Shown: piece after piece, positions 14,742 through 21,471 of the stretch | How the letters are laid out: every line of letters starts with the position of its first letter | Numbering within the stretch: position 1 is the stretch's first letter | Assembly (NCBI RefSeq): GCF_937997405.1 | Contig: NZ_CALKTL010000027.1 | Coordinates: 1 to 21,471 of the forward strand | DNA length: 21,471 nt | From: an uncultured Campylobacter sp. | Lineage (GTDB): Bacteria > Campylobacterota > Campylobacteria > Campylobacterales > Campylobacteraceae | Direction: 5' to 3' | The notes under the pieces: generated by a model | What the model saw: only the letters and a program-made list of their open reading frames with translations | Databases searched by the model: none | What the model was told of the DNA's origin: nothing | Translations under genes and position numbers: made by a program

Positions 14742-15974
14742 TTAGCGCGCGTCTTTGTCAGCGAAGGCAACGATCATCGTGCCCAGAGGAATGATCGCAA
14801 CGCCCAAGATAATCGCCAGCGGATTTAGCAAAGACAGCTTGGCAAGCAGGTAGATCGCCGCCACGAGCGCCGCGTAAGACAAAATTTTAAACGGAGAGAA
14901 AAACGCCCCCGCAAAATTGCTCCGAACCTCGCCTCTTTTGCGCTCATCATCCCAATCATCGACGCTGCCGTCCGCGCCGTCGAAATCATCATTTGATCCG
15001 TCGCGCGCGCTGCTAATCCCGCCCCCAAAATCGCTCGTACCGTCGCTCCGCTCGTTGCTATCTACATCGCCGCCACGATTGCCGTTAACTGTGCCATCGC
15101 TATGATTGCTGCGATCTGCGCCGCCGCTCTGCTCGCCGCTATCTAAGCCGCCCCTCAGATCGCTGTTCGCTGCATTTTTCAAGTCGTCGCAACGCTCGCC
15201 TATGCCGTCTTGCGAACTATCGCTAGCTTCGTCGTTTATGCCGCCGTGTGAGTTGCTACAAGTCGCGCTGCCATTCATATTAAATTTATCGGCGGCGTGT
15301 CCTAAAGCGGTCGCGTCGTAAGCGGAGGTTTCGTTGCGACTGCTCTTGGTGGACTTTATGTTGCACTCGGCAGCGGCGGGTATGTCGCGCTCGGCGGTAA
15401 AATTTTCGGTATCTTCGTCGGCGGTAGAGTTTGTGGCACATCCAGCGGCGGCTTCGTCGTGCAGGGCGCGGCTATCGCCGTTTTCGACGCGGGTCTCGCC
15501 GCTAGTAAAATTTACCGCGCCTTTGGAATTTTGAGCATTTAAAATTTCAGCGCCTGAATTTAGATCGCTAAAGCTTTTGCTCTTTAAAATTTCATTGCCG
15601 CAAACTTCGCTATATAAAATTTTATCGTCGCCGCTCGCGCCACCTAGGTTTTCGCTGCCAAAGCTTGCGGAATTCGTATCGTTTGCGGAAGTTTTGACGT
15701 TCATAAAACCGGTGGAATTTTTAGAGCTTTGCCGCAAAATTTCATCGTATTTGCCGGCTCTGAGCTCATCTTCTATTTTGTTTCGGTAAGCGCGAAACGA
15801 AAAATATACCGCGCCGAATGCGCCCAAAAATCCAGCCTCCAAGCTAAGAAGCCACGCAAGCGCCCGCACGCCGAAAGAGCCCGAGCCGAAAAATCCTGCG
15901 CCGCAAAGCGCTAGCCCAAGCAGGACAAACGCCGCGTTTAGCGCGCAGTATATGAGCAAAAATCGCCTATTCAA
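14742..15974 (-). CDS. Four-helix membrane protein with a ~260-residue acidic low-complexity insertion
   Basis: Unknown function, 410 residues. Two helices lie at ~6-29 and ~37-62 (LLIYCALNAAFVLLGLALCG; WLLSLEAGFLGAFGAVYFSF) and two at ~364-382 and ~386-404 near the C-terminus. Between them, residues ~80-345 are disordered in character: Ser, Asn, Asp, Gly, Ala and Glu with few hydrophobics, for example DGSNDDFDGADGSVDDWDD, plus a handful of scattered cysteines. The basic segments RAYRNK and DERKRGE suggest the loop is cytoplasmic. The TTG start overlaps the stop of the AtpZ-like gene as TTGA. The order hemL, small membrane protein, membrane protein resembles C. jejuni Cj0853c-Cj0851c as I remember it. 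Confidence 0.8.
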   Translation of the reverse strand: MNRRFLLIYCALNAAFVLLGLALCGAGFFGSGSFGVRALAWLLSLEAGFLGAFGAVYFSFRAYRNKIEDELRAGKYDEILRQSSKNSTGFMNVKTSANDTNSASFGSENLGGASGDDKILYSEVCGNEILKSKSFSDLNSGAEILNAQNSKGAVNFTSGETRVENGDSRALHDEAAAGCATNSTADEDTENFTAERDIPAAAECNIKSTKSSRNETSAYDATALGHAADKFNMNGSATCSNSHGGINDEASDSSQDGIGERCDDLKNAANSDLRGGLDSGEQSGGADRSNHSDGTVNGNRGGDVDSNERSDGTSDFGGGISSARDGSNDDFDGADGSVDDWDDERKRGEVRSNFAGAFFSPFKILSYAALVAAIYLLAKLSLLNPLAIILGVAIIPLGTMIVAFADKDAR

Positions 15975-16270
15975 TCTCGCTCATCCCATTCATCGTCGTC
16001 GTCGAAATTTTTCGGATCCGCCTTGTATTTCGGATCGTTCTCAAGCTCCTTTAGGCTCGAATTTAGCGCCTTGCACGCGCGGTAAACGTTTAAAAACGCC
16101 GCCGCGATGCCGATAGCGATGCCAAGCCAGAGCAGAAGCAGCGAGCCCGTGAGGTGTCGCAGCCCAAGCCCGATCGCTACGCCGATGCCGATCGCTACGA
16201 CGATTGAGATGCCTAGGCTGATGTCGCAGGCGCCCTTTACGATTTTGTTTAAATTTTTCGTTACTCTCAT
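15971..16270 (-). CDS. AtpZ/AtpI-like small membrane protein
   Basis: 99 residues. Two glycine-rich hydrophobic helices at ~15-35 and ~43-63 (LGISIVVAIGIGVAIGLGL; LLLLWLGIAIGIAAAFLNVY), then a charged helix and a very acidic tail (NFDDDDEWDERD). This is the architecture of the AtpI/AtpZ group (putative ATP synthase accessory or ion-channel proteins), a common annotation for the gene beside hemL in Campylobacterota. No ATP synthase genes are in the window, so a link to ATP synthase rests on family resemblance. It lies 31 bases after hemL and overlaps the next gene by 4 bases. Confidence 0.75.
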   Translation of the reverse strand: MRVTKNLNKIVKGACDISLGISIVVAIGIGVAIGLGLRHLTGSLLLLWLGIAIGIAAAFLNVYRACKALNSSLKELENDPKYKADPKNFDDDDEWDERD

Positions 16271-16301
16271 CTAAAATCCGTAAAATTTTAAAATGTAGCC
16301 C

Positions 16302-17573
16302 TTAAAGCGCCGCCATCGCTTCATCCGCGGCGTTTAGCGCAAAGTCGATCTGCGTTTCGTTCATCGTGGCGCAGATAAAGCCCGTCTCAAACTGACTAGG
16401 TGCCAAAAATACGCCGCGCTTAATCATCTCGCCGTGAAATTTCGCAAAGCGCACGGTGTCTGCCCGCAAAGCGCCGTCATAGTCGCGCACCTCTTCGTCT
16501 GCGAAAAAGTATCCGAACATCGAGCCTACGCAGGCGGTTTGCAGCGCGATGCCACGGCGCTGCGCTATAGCGCAAAGCCCGTCCGTAAGCCTACGCGCCA
16601 GCTCGCCGAGCCTTTCGTAAAGGCCGCTGCTAGCGTAAATTTTACTTAGGCTGGCGATGCCCGCAGCCATTGCGACGGGGTTTCCGCTTAGCGTGCCCGC
16701 TTGATACACCGCTCCTAGCGGGCTTATCATATCCATGATTTCGCGCTTGCCCGCAAACGCCGCCACGCTCATGCCGCCTCCGATGACCTTGCCGAATGTT
16801 ACCAGATCGCCGCGGACGCCGTAGATACCGTAGCTACCCAGCTCGCTCGCGCGAAAGCCGCTCATTACCTCGTCGATTATAAGCACGATCTTTTTCTCGT
16901 CGCACAGCGCGCGAAGCTCGGTTAAAAATTTGGGATCCGCCGGCACCAAACCCATGTTTCCTGCGATCGGCTCGATGATGATCGTGCCGATGTCGTTTTG
17001 CGCTAGGACGTCCTTTACGCTTTGTATGTCGTTGTATCTGGCTAGGTAGGTGTTTTTTGCGATATCCTCAGGCACGCCCGCGCTGCTTGCGTTACCGAAG
17101 GTGCTCGCACCGCTGCCCGCTTTGACGAGCAGACTGTCGCTGTGACCGTGGTAGCAGCCCTCAAATTTTAAAATTTTATCCCGTCCGCTAAAGGCGCGCG
17201 CAAGACGGATCGCGCTCATCGTAGCCTCCGTGCCGCTGCTGGTAAAGCGGATCTTATCTAGGAAATCGAAATTTTTTAGCACGAGCGAGGCAAGCTGCGT
17301 CTCAAGCGGGCTGGATGCGCCGAAGCTTAGCCCCTTTTTGGCGGTTTGCACGACGGCGCGCTCGATGTCTGCGTCGGCGTGACCGAAGATGAGAGGACCC
17401 CAGCTCTGCACGAAGTCGAGATATTTTTTGCCCTCGACGTCGTAGATATACGAGCCCTCGCCGCGATCCACCATAAAAGGCTCGCCGTCTACGTTGCCGA
17501 ATGCTCGCACAGGCGAATCGACGCCGCCCGGGATAAGTTTTTGCGCTGCTAAAAATTCGTCGTGATTATTCAT
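16302..17573 (-). CDS. hemL: Glutamate-1-semialdehyde 2,1-aminomutase
   Basis: 423-residue PLP enzyme converting glutamate-1-semialdehyde to 5-aminolevulinate in C5-pathway haem synthesis. The PLP lysine is K262 in VTFGKVIGGGMSVAAFAGK. Other family blocks are GGVDSPVRAFGNVDGEPF, SFGASSPLET, RFTSSGTEATMSAIRLAR, DEVMSGFR and AGTLSGNPVAMAAG. Length is normal. Its ATG overlaps the stop of the cytochrome c gene as ATGA. Coupling of a haem-synthesis gene to a haem protein is functionally sensible. Confidence 0.97.
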   Translation of the reverse strand: MNNHDEFLAAQKLIPGGVDSPVRAFGNVDGEPFMVDRGEGSYIYDVEGKKYLDFVQSWGPLIFGHADADIERAVVQTAKKGLSFGASSPLETQLASLVLKNFDFLDKIRFTSSGTEATMSAIRLARAFSGRDKILKFEGCYHGHSDSLLVKAGSGASTFGNASSAGVPEDIAKNTYLARYNDIQSVKDVLAQNDIGTIIIEPIAGNMGLVPADPKFLTELRALCDEKKIVLIIDEVMSGFRASELGSYGIYGVRGDLVTFGKVIGGGMSVAAFAGKREIMDMISPLGAVYQAGTLSGNPVAMAAGIASLSKIYASSGLYERLGELARRLTDGLCAIAQRRGIALQTACVGSMFGYFFADEEVRDYDGALRADTVRFAKFHGEMIKRGVFLAPSQFETGFICATMNETQIDFALNAADEAMAAL

Positions 17574-18016
17574 TTTTTCTCCTTCTTTTTGGGTTGATTT
17601 ATCGATTTTATATATTTGTAGATGATGATGATCTCGTTTTGCGTCAGGAAGTAGCTGGGCATCACGTCGCGCGAGCTGCTGATCCCGTCGGCGAGCTCCT
17701 GAAGCGAGAGATTGTTGATCGGCGGTGCGTTTAGGGCGCGCTCGTAGTAAGCGCCTGCGGTGCGGTTAAATTCTTTATACGTCGCGATTAGCGAGCCCTC
17801 GCCCTTTTCGCCGTGGCACTTGTCGCAGCCGATGCCGCGGGGGTTTTTATACAGCATCGCGCCGTACTCCTCGTCGGTGATAAAGCTCTCGGCTTGTGCG
17901 CCGCGAGGCAGAAAAAATAATGTCGCGGTTAAAAATAGCGCTAAAAATATGAAATTTCGCATCTTCTCGTTTCGAATTTTTGGCGCAATAATATAAAAAA
18001 TGTGCTTAAATTTCAT
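17570..18016 (-). CDS. Small periplasmic c-type cytochrome
   Basis: 148 residues from ATG 18016, which overlaps the kinase stop as ATGA. An alternative ATG at 17962 would begin exactly at the signal peptide MRNFIFLALFLTATLFFLP with an AQA-type cleavage site. Coupling favours the longer start and signal-peptide geometry the shorter. The mature protein has one haem site, C64-D-K-C67-H68 in GIGCDKCHGEKGEG, and a likely axial methionine M119 in RDVMPSY, so it is a class I monohaem electron carrier. The Lys-rich C-terminus (PKKKEKK) is unusual for the fold core but common as a tail. It is coupled to hemL downstream. Confidence 0.87.
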   Translation of the reverse strand: MKFKHIFYIIAPKIRNEKMRNFIFLALFLTATLFFLPRGAQAESFITDEEYGAMLYKNPRGIGCDKCHGEKGEGSLIATYKEFNRTAGAYYERALNAPPINNLSLQELADGISSSRDVMPSYFLTQNEIIIIYKYIKSINQPKKKEKK

Positions 18017-19254
18017 AACGTCGCTATATTTTCGATCCCCTCGAAATAAAAAACGTTTAACTCATCCTGCCTGCGGTAAAGGAATTTTAGCCCGTGCGCC
18101 TTGGCGATGTTATCGACGATGTAAAGCCCCAGGCCGAAGCTTTGCTTGGCGTTAGTGCCCTTGACGAAGGCCTCTTTGTAGTAGCCAAAGTCCTTCTGTA
18201 GTGGCTCGCCTAAGGTTATGAAGTCCATCGTCTCAGCGTTTAGTCGGATTAAAATTTTACCGTCTGCGGCGTATTTTACGGCATTGTCGATTAAATTTTT
18301 CACCGCGACGCAAAAGAGCTTTAGATCTACGTTTAAGCTCAGGCCTAGCGGATTTTGCAGTGTGACGCAGCCGGGCTCGATCATCGCGATACTAAGCGCT
18401 TCTTTTAAAATTTCATCTGCGGGAAAAATTCCGCATTCGACTAACGCCGTGCCCGCAGTCGCGCGCTCGACTGCCGCAAATTCGTTGATTAGGCTCTCCA
18501 GCCGCTCAAAGACCGAGATGAGACGTTCCTGATTTTTACCGTGCTCAATCATCTCGACGGCGATGCGACCCTTTGTGATGGGAGTTTTGAGCTCGTGCAT
18601 TATGTTTCGCAAAAACAGATGGCGTGATTCGTTAAGCTTATTTATCTGCGTGACCGCTTCGTAAAATGCGTGCGAAACCTCGGAAATTTCGTCGTTTCCT
18701 ACGCTTACGTCCTTGATTTGAAGATCGCCTTTAGCAAATTTATCGATCTGGCGCTTAAGCTTGCGAAGAGGGCGAATTTTACGGATGATGAAGATATACG
18801 CAAGCAGGATGATCACCAAAATGACGCCGTAGATCGCTTTGAAAATATCGTAGCGATAGGGCTGATAATCCTTGTCGTTTAAAAGCCGCGTCTCGCCAGC
18901 GTGAGTGATTTTTAGATAGTGCTTACGTTTAAAAAGCAGGATATCAGCAGAGCCGATGTCTGCGGAGATGCTGTCTAAAATTTCAGCGCCTTTAATGATC
19001 TCATCGCGCTTGGCTTCATCGCGGATGGTCGAAAACTCGAAATTTGCGACCTGCCGTTCGTATTCGACATCGCTGATGAGCTTACTCATCTGATATAGGT
19101 TCGCGCGCGCAACGATGGAGTATTTGGAGTTTAGCTCGCGAGTGTAGTTTTGCTGATCGTAGCCGATTAGCCAGAGTAGCGCGAGCGAAACGCCCACAGC
19201 GGCGAGCGCGAAGATGAACGTGATGGTGTAAAAAATCGACGATTTTACTTTCAT
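18013..19254 (-). CDS. Sensor histidine kinase, ArsS/CprS-like
   Basis: 413 residues. Helix 1 spans ~7-31, a ~105-residue periplasmic sensor domain follows, then helix 2 at ~138-157 (AIYGVILVIILLAYIFII). A HAMP linker starts at RKIRPLRKL. The dimerisation box has the phosphorylated H220 in LRNIMHELKTPITKGR, the N box is NLIDNAVKYA and the G box SFGLGLYIVDNIAKAHG. The HELKTPITKGR box recalls H. pylori ArsS and C. jejuni CprS, as I remember them. The signal is unknown from sequence. AAGGATC lies 13 bases upstream of the ATG. It is separated from the regulator gene by 501 bp but lies on the same strand. Confidence 0.9.
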   Translation of the reverse strand: MKVKSSIFYTITFIFALAAVGVSLALLWLIGYDQQNYTRELNSKYSIVARANLYQMSKLISDVEYERQVANFEFSTIRDEAKRDEIIKGAEILDSISADIGSADILLFKRKHYLKITHAGETRLLNDKDYQPYRYDIFKAIYGVILVIILLAYIFIIRKIRPLRKLKRQIDKFAKGDLQIKDVSVGNDEISEVSHAFYEAVTQINKLNESRHLFLRNIMHELKTPITKGRIAVEMIEHGKNQERLISVFERLESLINEFAAVERATAGTALVECGIFPADEILKEALSIAMIEPGCVTLQNPLGLSLNVDLKLFCVAVKNLIDNAVKYAADGKILIRLNAETMDFITLGEPLQKDFGYYKEAFVKGTNAKQSFGLGLYIVDNIAKAHGLKFLYRRQDELNVFYFEGIENIATL

Positions 19255-19755
19255 TAAATTTATATGATCCTTAAATTTTTAAAATTTCAAAGCTTTGAAG
19301 CCGCGGGCTTGCTTTGCTTTGGCGCGCAGACCGGCTTACGGCTCATTCGGCTTTAAATTTACGGCGCGTCTTAAAGGCACGGCGCGTAAATTTTAAAATT
19401 TTATCGCAAAGCGGGGCGCTTTTAAATTTAACATCCGCGCTGCTTTAAATTTTAAAATTTGCCCCTTCTCGCTGCCCTTTGCTCTGCTTTTACAGCTCGT
19501 TTTTGCCCGCAGCGCCGATTTTGCCGAAATTTACAACGATAAAATTCCACGCCCATTTAAAATCGCACGCCAAATTTATAACTATAAAATTTTATCGTAA
19601 AATTTTAACGCTTCAGTTGCGGCGCCTTAAATTTAAAGGACAAAATCGCGCGGAGTTTGTACTTGCGCTTTAAATTTCGCCGCACGGGCATCTATTAAAT
19701 TTAGAGCCGCGAGCATTTAAATTTCATCGCGCAAGCTCGTCCGGCGCAAGCCCGT
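19255..19755. other. 501 bp AAATTT-rich gap between response regulator and kinase
   Basis: No gene is supported. By eye about 17 AAATTT hexamers occur in ~500 bases, several as AAATTTTAAAATTT, interspersed with GC-rich pieces such as ACGGCGCGT and CGGCGCGTAA (19380-19389). A 64-codon plus-strand frame (19479-19673) is made of these repeats and looks like chance. No obvious terminator after the regulator gene was found. Confidence 0.6.
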
Positions 19756-20433
19756 TCATTGTATCAGCTTATAGCCTACGCCGCGGATAGCGTGGATGTA
19801 GCTGGGTGCCTTGGATGTTTCGCCAAGCTTTAGGCGGATGCGGCCGATGATGACGTCGATGCTTTTGCTTGAGGATTCCTCGCTTATGGAGCTGCAGTTG
19901 TAGATGAGCTCCTCGCGGGTGATCGCGCCGCCTTCCTTTTTGATGAGATACGAAAGCACGTCGTATTCGGCGATGGTGAGCGACAGGGGTTGTCCTTTGA
20001 AGCTGATGACGTGGCGGAAATCATCCACTTCGAGGTCTTTTTTCGGCTTTGCGGCGCGCTGGATGGAGTTTATGTCGTAGCGCTCGATGTGGCGCTTGAT
20101 GCGCGCTAAAAGCTCTTGCGGATTATAGGGCTTTGGCAGATAATCGTCCGCACCGAAGTCAAAAGCGTTGATCTTATCGGTCAGATCGTGGCGGGCGCTT
20201 GAGATTATGATCGGTATATCGGTGTTTTTGCGGATCTCTTTGCAGACCTCAAGTCCATCCATCCCAGGAAGCGTGAGATCTAAAATCACGAGGTTGAAAT
20301 TTTCTAAATTTAACTTAGAAAGCCCCAAAAACGGATCGTCCGCGACTGTAATATCGATATCGTATTGCTGCAGATATTCGCTTAAAATTTCTGCGAGTTC
20401 TAAATCGTCCTCTATCATTAAAATTTTAGTCAT
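19756..20433 (-). CDS. OmpR-family response regulator, ArsR/CprR-like
   Basis: 225 residues. The receiver domain (1-~120) has acidic pocket E8-D9-D10, phosphoacceptor D52 in VILDLTLPGMDG, switch IIISSAR and K101 in DYLPKPY. The winged-helix DNA-binding domain (~130-225) ends YIHAIRGVGYKLIQ with the recognition-helix region SKSIDVIIGRIRLKL. From memory it is close to H. pylori ArsR and C. jejuni CprR. The start ATG has AAAGG upstream and a good -10 element. It probably pairs with the kinase downstream despite the gap. Confidence 0.92.
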   Translation of the reverse strand: MTKILMIEDDLELAEILSEYLQQYDIDITVADDPFLGLSKLNLENFNLVILDLTLPGMDGLEVCKEIRKNTDIPIIISSARHDLTDKINAFDFGADDYLPKPYNPQELLARIKRHIERYDINSIQRAAKPKKDLEVDDFRHVISFKGQPLSLTIAEYDVLSYLIKKEGGAITREELIYNCSSISEESSSKSIDVIIGRIRLKLGETSKAPSYIHAIRGVGYKLIQ

Positions 20434-20459
20434 AAAAAAGCCTTTGAAATTTTGCGCGG

Positions 20460-20465
20460 ATTATA
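20460..20465 (-). promoter_or_regulatory. -10 element of the response-regulator gene
   Basis: On the minus strand TTTTGTTATAATCC gives a consensus TATAAT with a T-rich, TTGT-type upstream extension, as is usual in Campylobacterota where -35 boxes are weak. It lies about 27 bases before the start codon. Confidence 0.6.
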
Positions 20466-20698
20466 ACAAAATATAGTTTATATATTTTAAAGCGGCAAAT
20501 TTGGGCGAAATTTTATAAAAATGAAGCGGGAGGGGAAGAAATTTTGAAATTTTTCGAAATCTAGCAAAATTTCAAAAATCAGCCCCAAAAATATGGCGAG
20601 ATTTTAAAATTTAAAGAAGCAAAATCTGAAAAATTGACGAATTTGGGCTAAATTCGGCTAAATTTTGCCGATTTTTGCGTTTTTTTCTTAAAAAACTA

Positions 20699-20727
20699 TT
20701 GTATTTTTTGCGAAACTATTGTAGAAT
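20699..20727 (+). promoter_or_regulatory. hup promoter overlapping an 11 bp direct repeat
   Basis: TTGTAT (20699-20704) and TAGAAT (20722-20727) are spaced 17 bp, with TTG just before the -10. The 11-mer AAACTATTGTA occurs at 20693-20703 and again at 20713-20723, exactly 20 bp apart, covering both promoter boxes. The repeat could be a regulator site, or one promoter element duplicated. Confidence 0.65.
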
Positions 20728-20760
20728 ACCGCCCAAGCCACTTTATTTTAAAGGATTAGC

Positions 20761-21057
20761 ATGAAAAAAGCTGATTTTATCCAGGTAGTTGCCGATAAGG
20801 CAGGTCTTTCTAAAAAAGATACCGTTAAGGTAGTTGATTCTGCACTTGAGGCTATCAAAGAGCTTTTGGTAAAAGGTGATGACATAAGCTTCATTGGCTT
20901 CGGATCTTTCGGTATTGCAGAGCGTGCAGCTCGCGAGGGTAAAGTTCCTGGCACAAACAGAACTTATAAATCTCCTGCTACTAAAGTAGTAAAATTTAAA
21001 GTCGGCAAACAGCTAAAAGAGGCTGTTGCAGCTGCAAAAGGCAAGAAGAAAAAATAA
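20761..21057 (+). CDS. hup: HU-family nucleoid DNA-binding protein
   Basis: 98 residues. Helical dimerisation domain (MKKADFIQVVADKAGLSKKD), then GFGSFGIAERAAREGKVPGT, the family signature leading into the DNA-binding arm, and TKVVKFKVGKQLKEAV. It ends in a Lys-rich tail (AAAKGKKKK). HU bends and compacts DNA as a dimer. AAAGGATTAGC precedes the ATG. It has its own promoter and a strong terminator, so it is monocistronic. The plus orientation is opposite to the neighbouring operon. Confidence 0.96.
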   Translation: MKKADFIQVVADKAGLSKKDTVKVVDSALEAIKELLVKGDDISFIGFGSFGIAERAAREGKVPGTNRTYKSPATKVVKFKVGKQLKEAVAAAKGKKKK

Positions 21058-21069
21058 TTTTCTTGCTCC

Positions 21070-21098
21070 AAGCCCCGTCTTCGGGGCTTATCTTTTTT
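21070..21098 (+). terminator. Intrinsic terminator of hup
   Basis: AAGCCCCG (21070-21077), loop TCTT, CGGGGCTT (21082-21089): a perfect 8 bp GC-rich stem with a tetraloop, followed by ATC and six T (21093-21098). Confidence 0.93.
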
Positions 21099-21128
21099 AA
21101 ATTTATACAATCAAAACTTTTTTAAAAT

Positions 21129-21215
21129 GCCCGAGTGGTGAAATTGGTAGACGCACCAGACTCAAAATCTGGCGAGGGCGACCTCGTGTCGGTTCGATTC
21201 CGACCTCGGGCACCA
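21129..21215 (+). tRNA. tRNA-Leu (anticodon CAA)
   Basis: 87 bases with a perfect 7 bp acceptor stem (GCCCGAG with CTCGGGC), discriminator A and encoded CCA. The anticodon arm is CCAGA-CTCAAAA-TCTGG, so the anticodon is CAA, reading UUG. The long variable arm (GAGG-GCGA-CCTC) makes it class II, as expected for leucine. The T arm GTCGG-TTCGATT-CCGAC is intact. No integrase or duplicated 3' end is seen nearby. Confidence 0.97.
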
Positions 21216-21285
21216 TAAATATTCTTTAAATTTTATCCGTAATTTCAACTGCCTTTTGCAAATTTCAACTTGCTATAAAATTTTT

Positions 21286-21291
21286 TATACT
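21286..21291 (+). promoter_or_regulatory. Probable -10 element of pycA
   Basis: TATACT in a T-rich context (TTTTTTATACTATT), about 40 bases before the start codon. The -35 region is weak, as is common in this group. It lies between tRNA-Leu and the gene. Confidence 0.4.
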
Positions 21292-21330
21292 ATTATTACT
21301 GCGGTATTTCTTTAAAAGAGGCAATTATTT

Positions 21331-21471
21331 ATGATACGTAAAATTCTTATTGCTAATCGCGGCGAGATCGCGGTTCGCATTATTAGAGCCTGCAGAGATC
21401 TGCATATTAAAAGCGTTGCGATCTATACCAAACCCGACATCGATTGCTTGCACGTAAAAATCGCCGACGAG
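21331..21471 (+). CDS. pycA: Pyruvate carboxylase subunit A / biotin carboxylase (N-terminal part only)
   Basis: The first 47 codons are present and the window ends inside the gene. The start IRKILIANRGEIAVRIIRAC is the biotin carboxylase N-terminal signature (ATP-dependent carboxylation of biotin). The continuation RDLHIKSVAIY then PDIDCLHVKIADE is closer, from memory, to PycA of two-subunit pyruvate carboxylases than to AccC of acetyl-CoA carboxylase, which in this group has a different second helix. AGAGG lies upstream of the ATG. Two-subunit pyruvate carboxylase supplies oxaloacetate in Campylobacter. Confidence 0.85.
   Translation, partial: MIRKILIANRGEIAVRIIRACRDLHIKSVAIYTKPDIDCLHVKIADE

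Larger units (their letters stand above)
20434..20760. other. 327 bp divergent intergenic region
   Basis: Between the divergent response-regulator and hup genes. It holds promoters for both directions and about eight AAATTT hexamers. No open reading frame or RNA gene is supported in it. Confidence 0.7.

Noticed and set aside
14917..15914. Plus-strand open frames opposite the membrane-protein insertion
   Set aside because: Ser/Pro/Leu-rich mirror images of the Asp/Gly/Ser-rich insertion. The minus-strand gene has coupled starts and transmembrane helices at both ends.
19255..19755. CRISPR-like array from regularly recurring AAATTT-containing repeats
   Set aside because: Repeat units are too short (6-14 bases), spacing is irregular and no cas genes are present.
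21129..21215. tRNA-Leu as integration site of a mobile element
   Set aside because: No integrase, no duplicated tRNA 3' end, and a housekeeping gene starts about 115 bases downstream.

Overview
The window is chromosomal DNA from a Campylobacterota bacterium, most likely a Campylobacter of the GC-richer oral group (C. gracilis, C. rectus or C. showae type). Three things point there: the housekeeping gene order (pyrD, M16 peptidase, dapA, short-chain reductase, as in C. jejuni Cj0804-Cj0807), the pyruvate carboxylase and HU sequences, and the extreme excess of AAATTT in non-coding gaps. The species is an inference. Nearly all genes lie on the minus strand. Only the partial gene at the left edge, hup, tRNA-Leu and the pycA start are on the plus strand.

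From right to left, in transcription order of the minus strand. (1) An OmpR-type response regulator is followed, after an unusually long 501 bp AAATTT-rich gap, by its probable sensor kinase. The kinase is coupled by ATGA overlaps to a small c-type cytochrome and to hemL, followed by an AtpZ/AtpI-like protein and a four-helix membrane protein carrying a ~260-residue acidic low-complexity insertion. (2) A tightly coupled operon follows: pyrD, M16 peptidase, dapA, FabL-like reductase, pgsA. PyrD carries a ~360-residue low-complexity C-terminal tail, in frame right up to the stop codon that overlaps the next start. (3) Between pgsA and rseP sits an AT-richer restriction-modification cassette: a fused nuclease-methyltransferase (BcgI/type IIB-like) and a specificity gene. 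A (CT)12 tract (AG on the coding strand) between the two target-recognition domains currently splits the specificity gene. (4) rseP and yggS follow. (5) The left end is a decayed accessory zone: a truncated siderophore-type ABC ATPase, two unknown genes overlapping by 8 bp, an SF0329-like pseudogene with two lesions, and a SAM-dependent methyltransferase.

On the plus strand at the right, hup has a good promoter with an 11 bp direct repeat and a strong intrinsic terminator. Then come tRNA-Leu(CAA) and the first 47 codons of pycA.

The most notable observation is the specificity gene. Loss of one dinucleotide unit would fuse both halves into one 377-residue subunit. In the present 12-unit state the first half stops just past an ATG with a good ribosome binding site, so two separate half-subunits may be made. 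The pyrD tail and the acidic insertion in the membrane protein are the next most unusual features.
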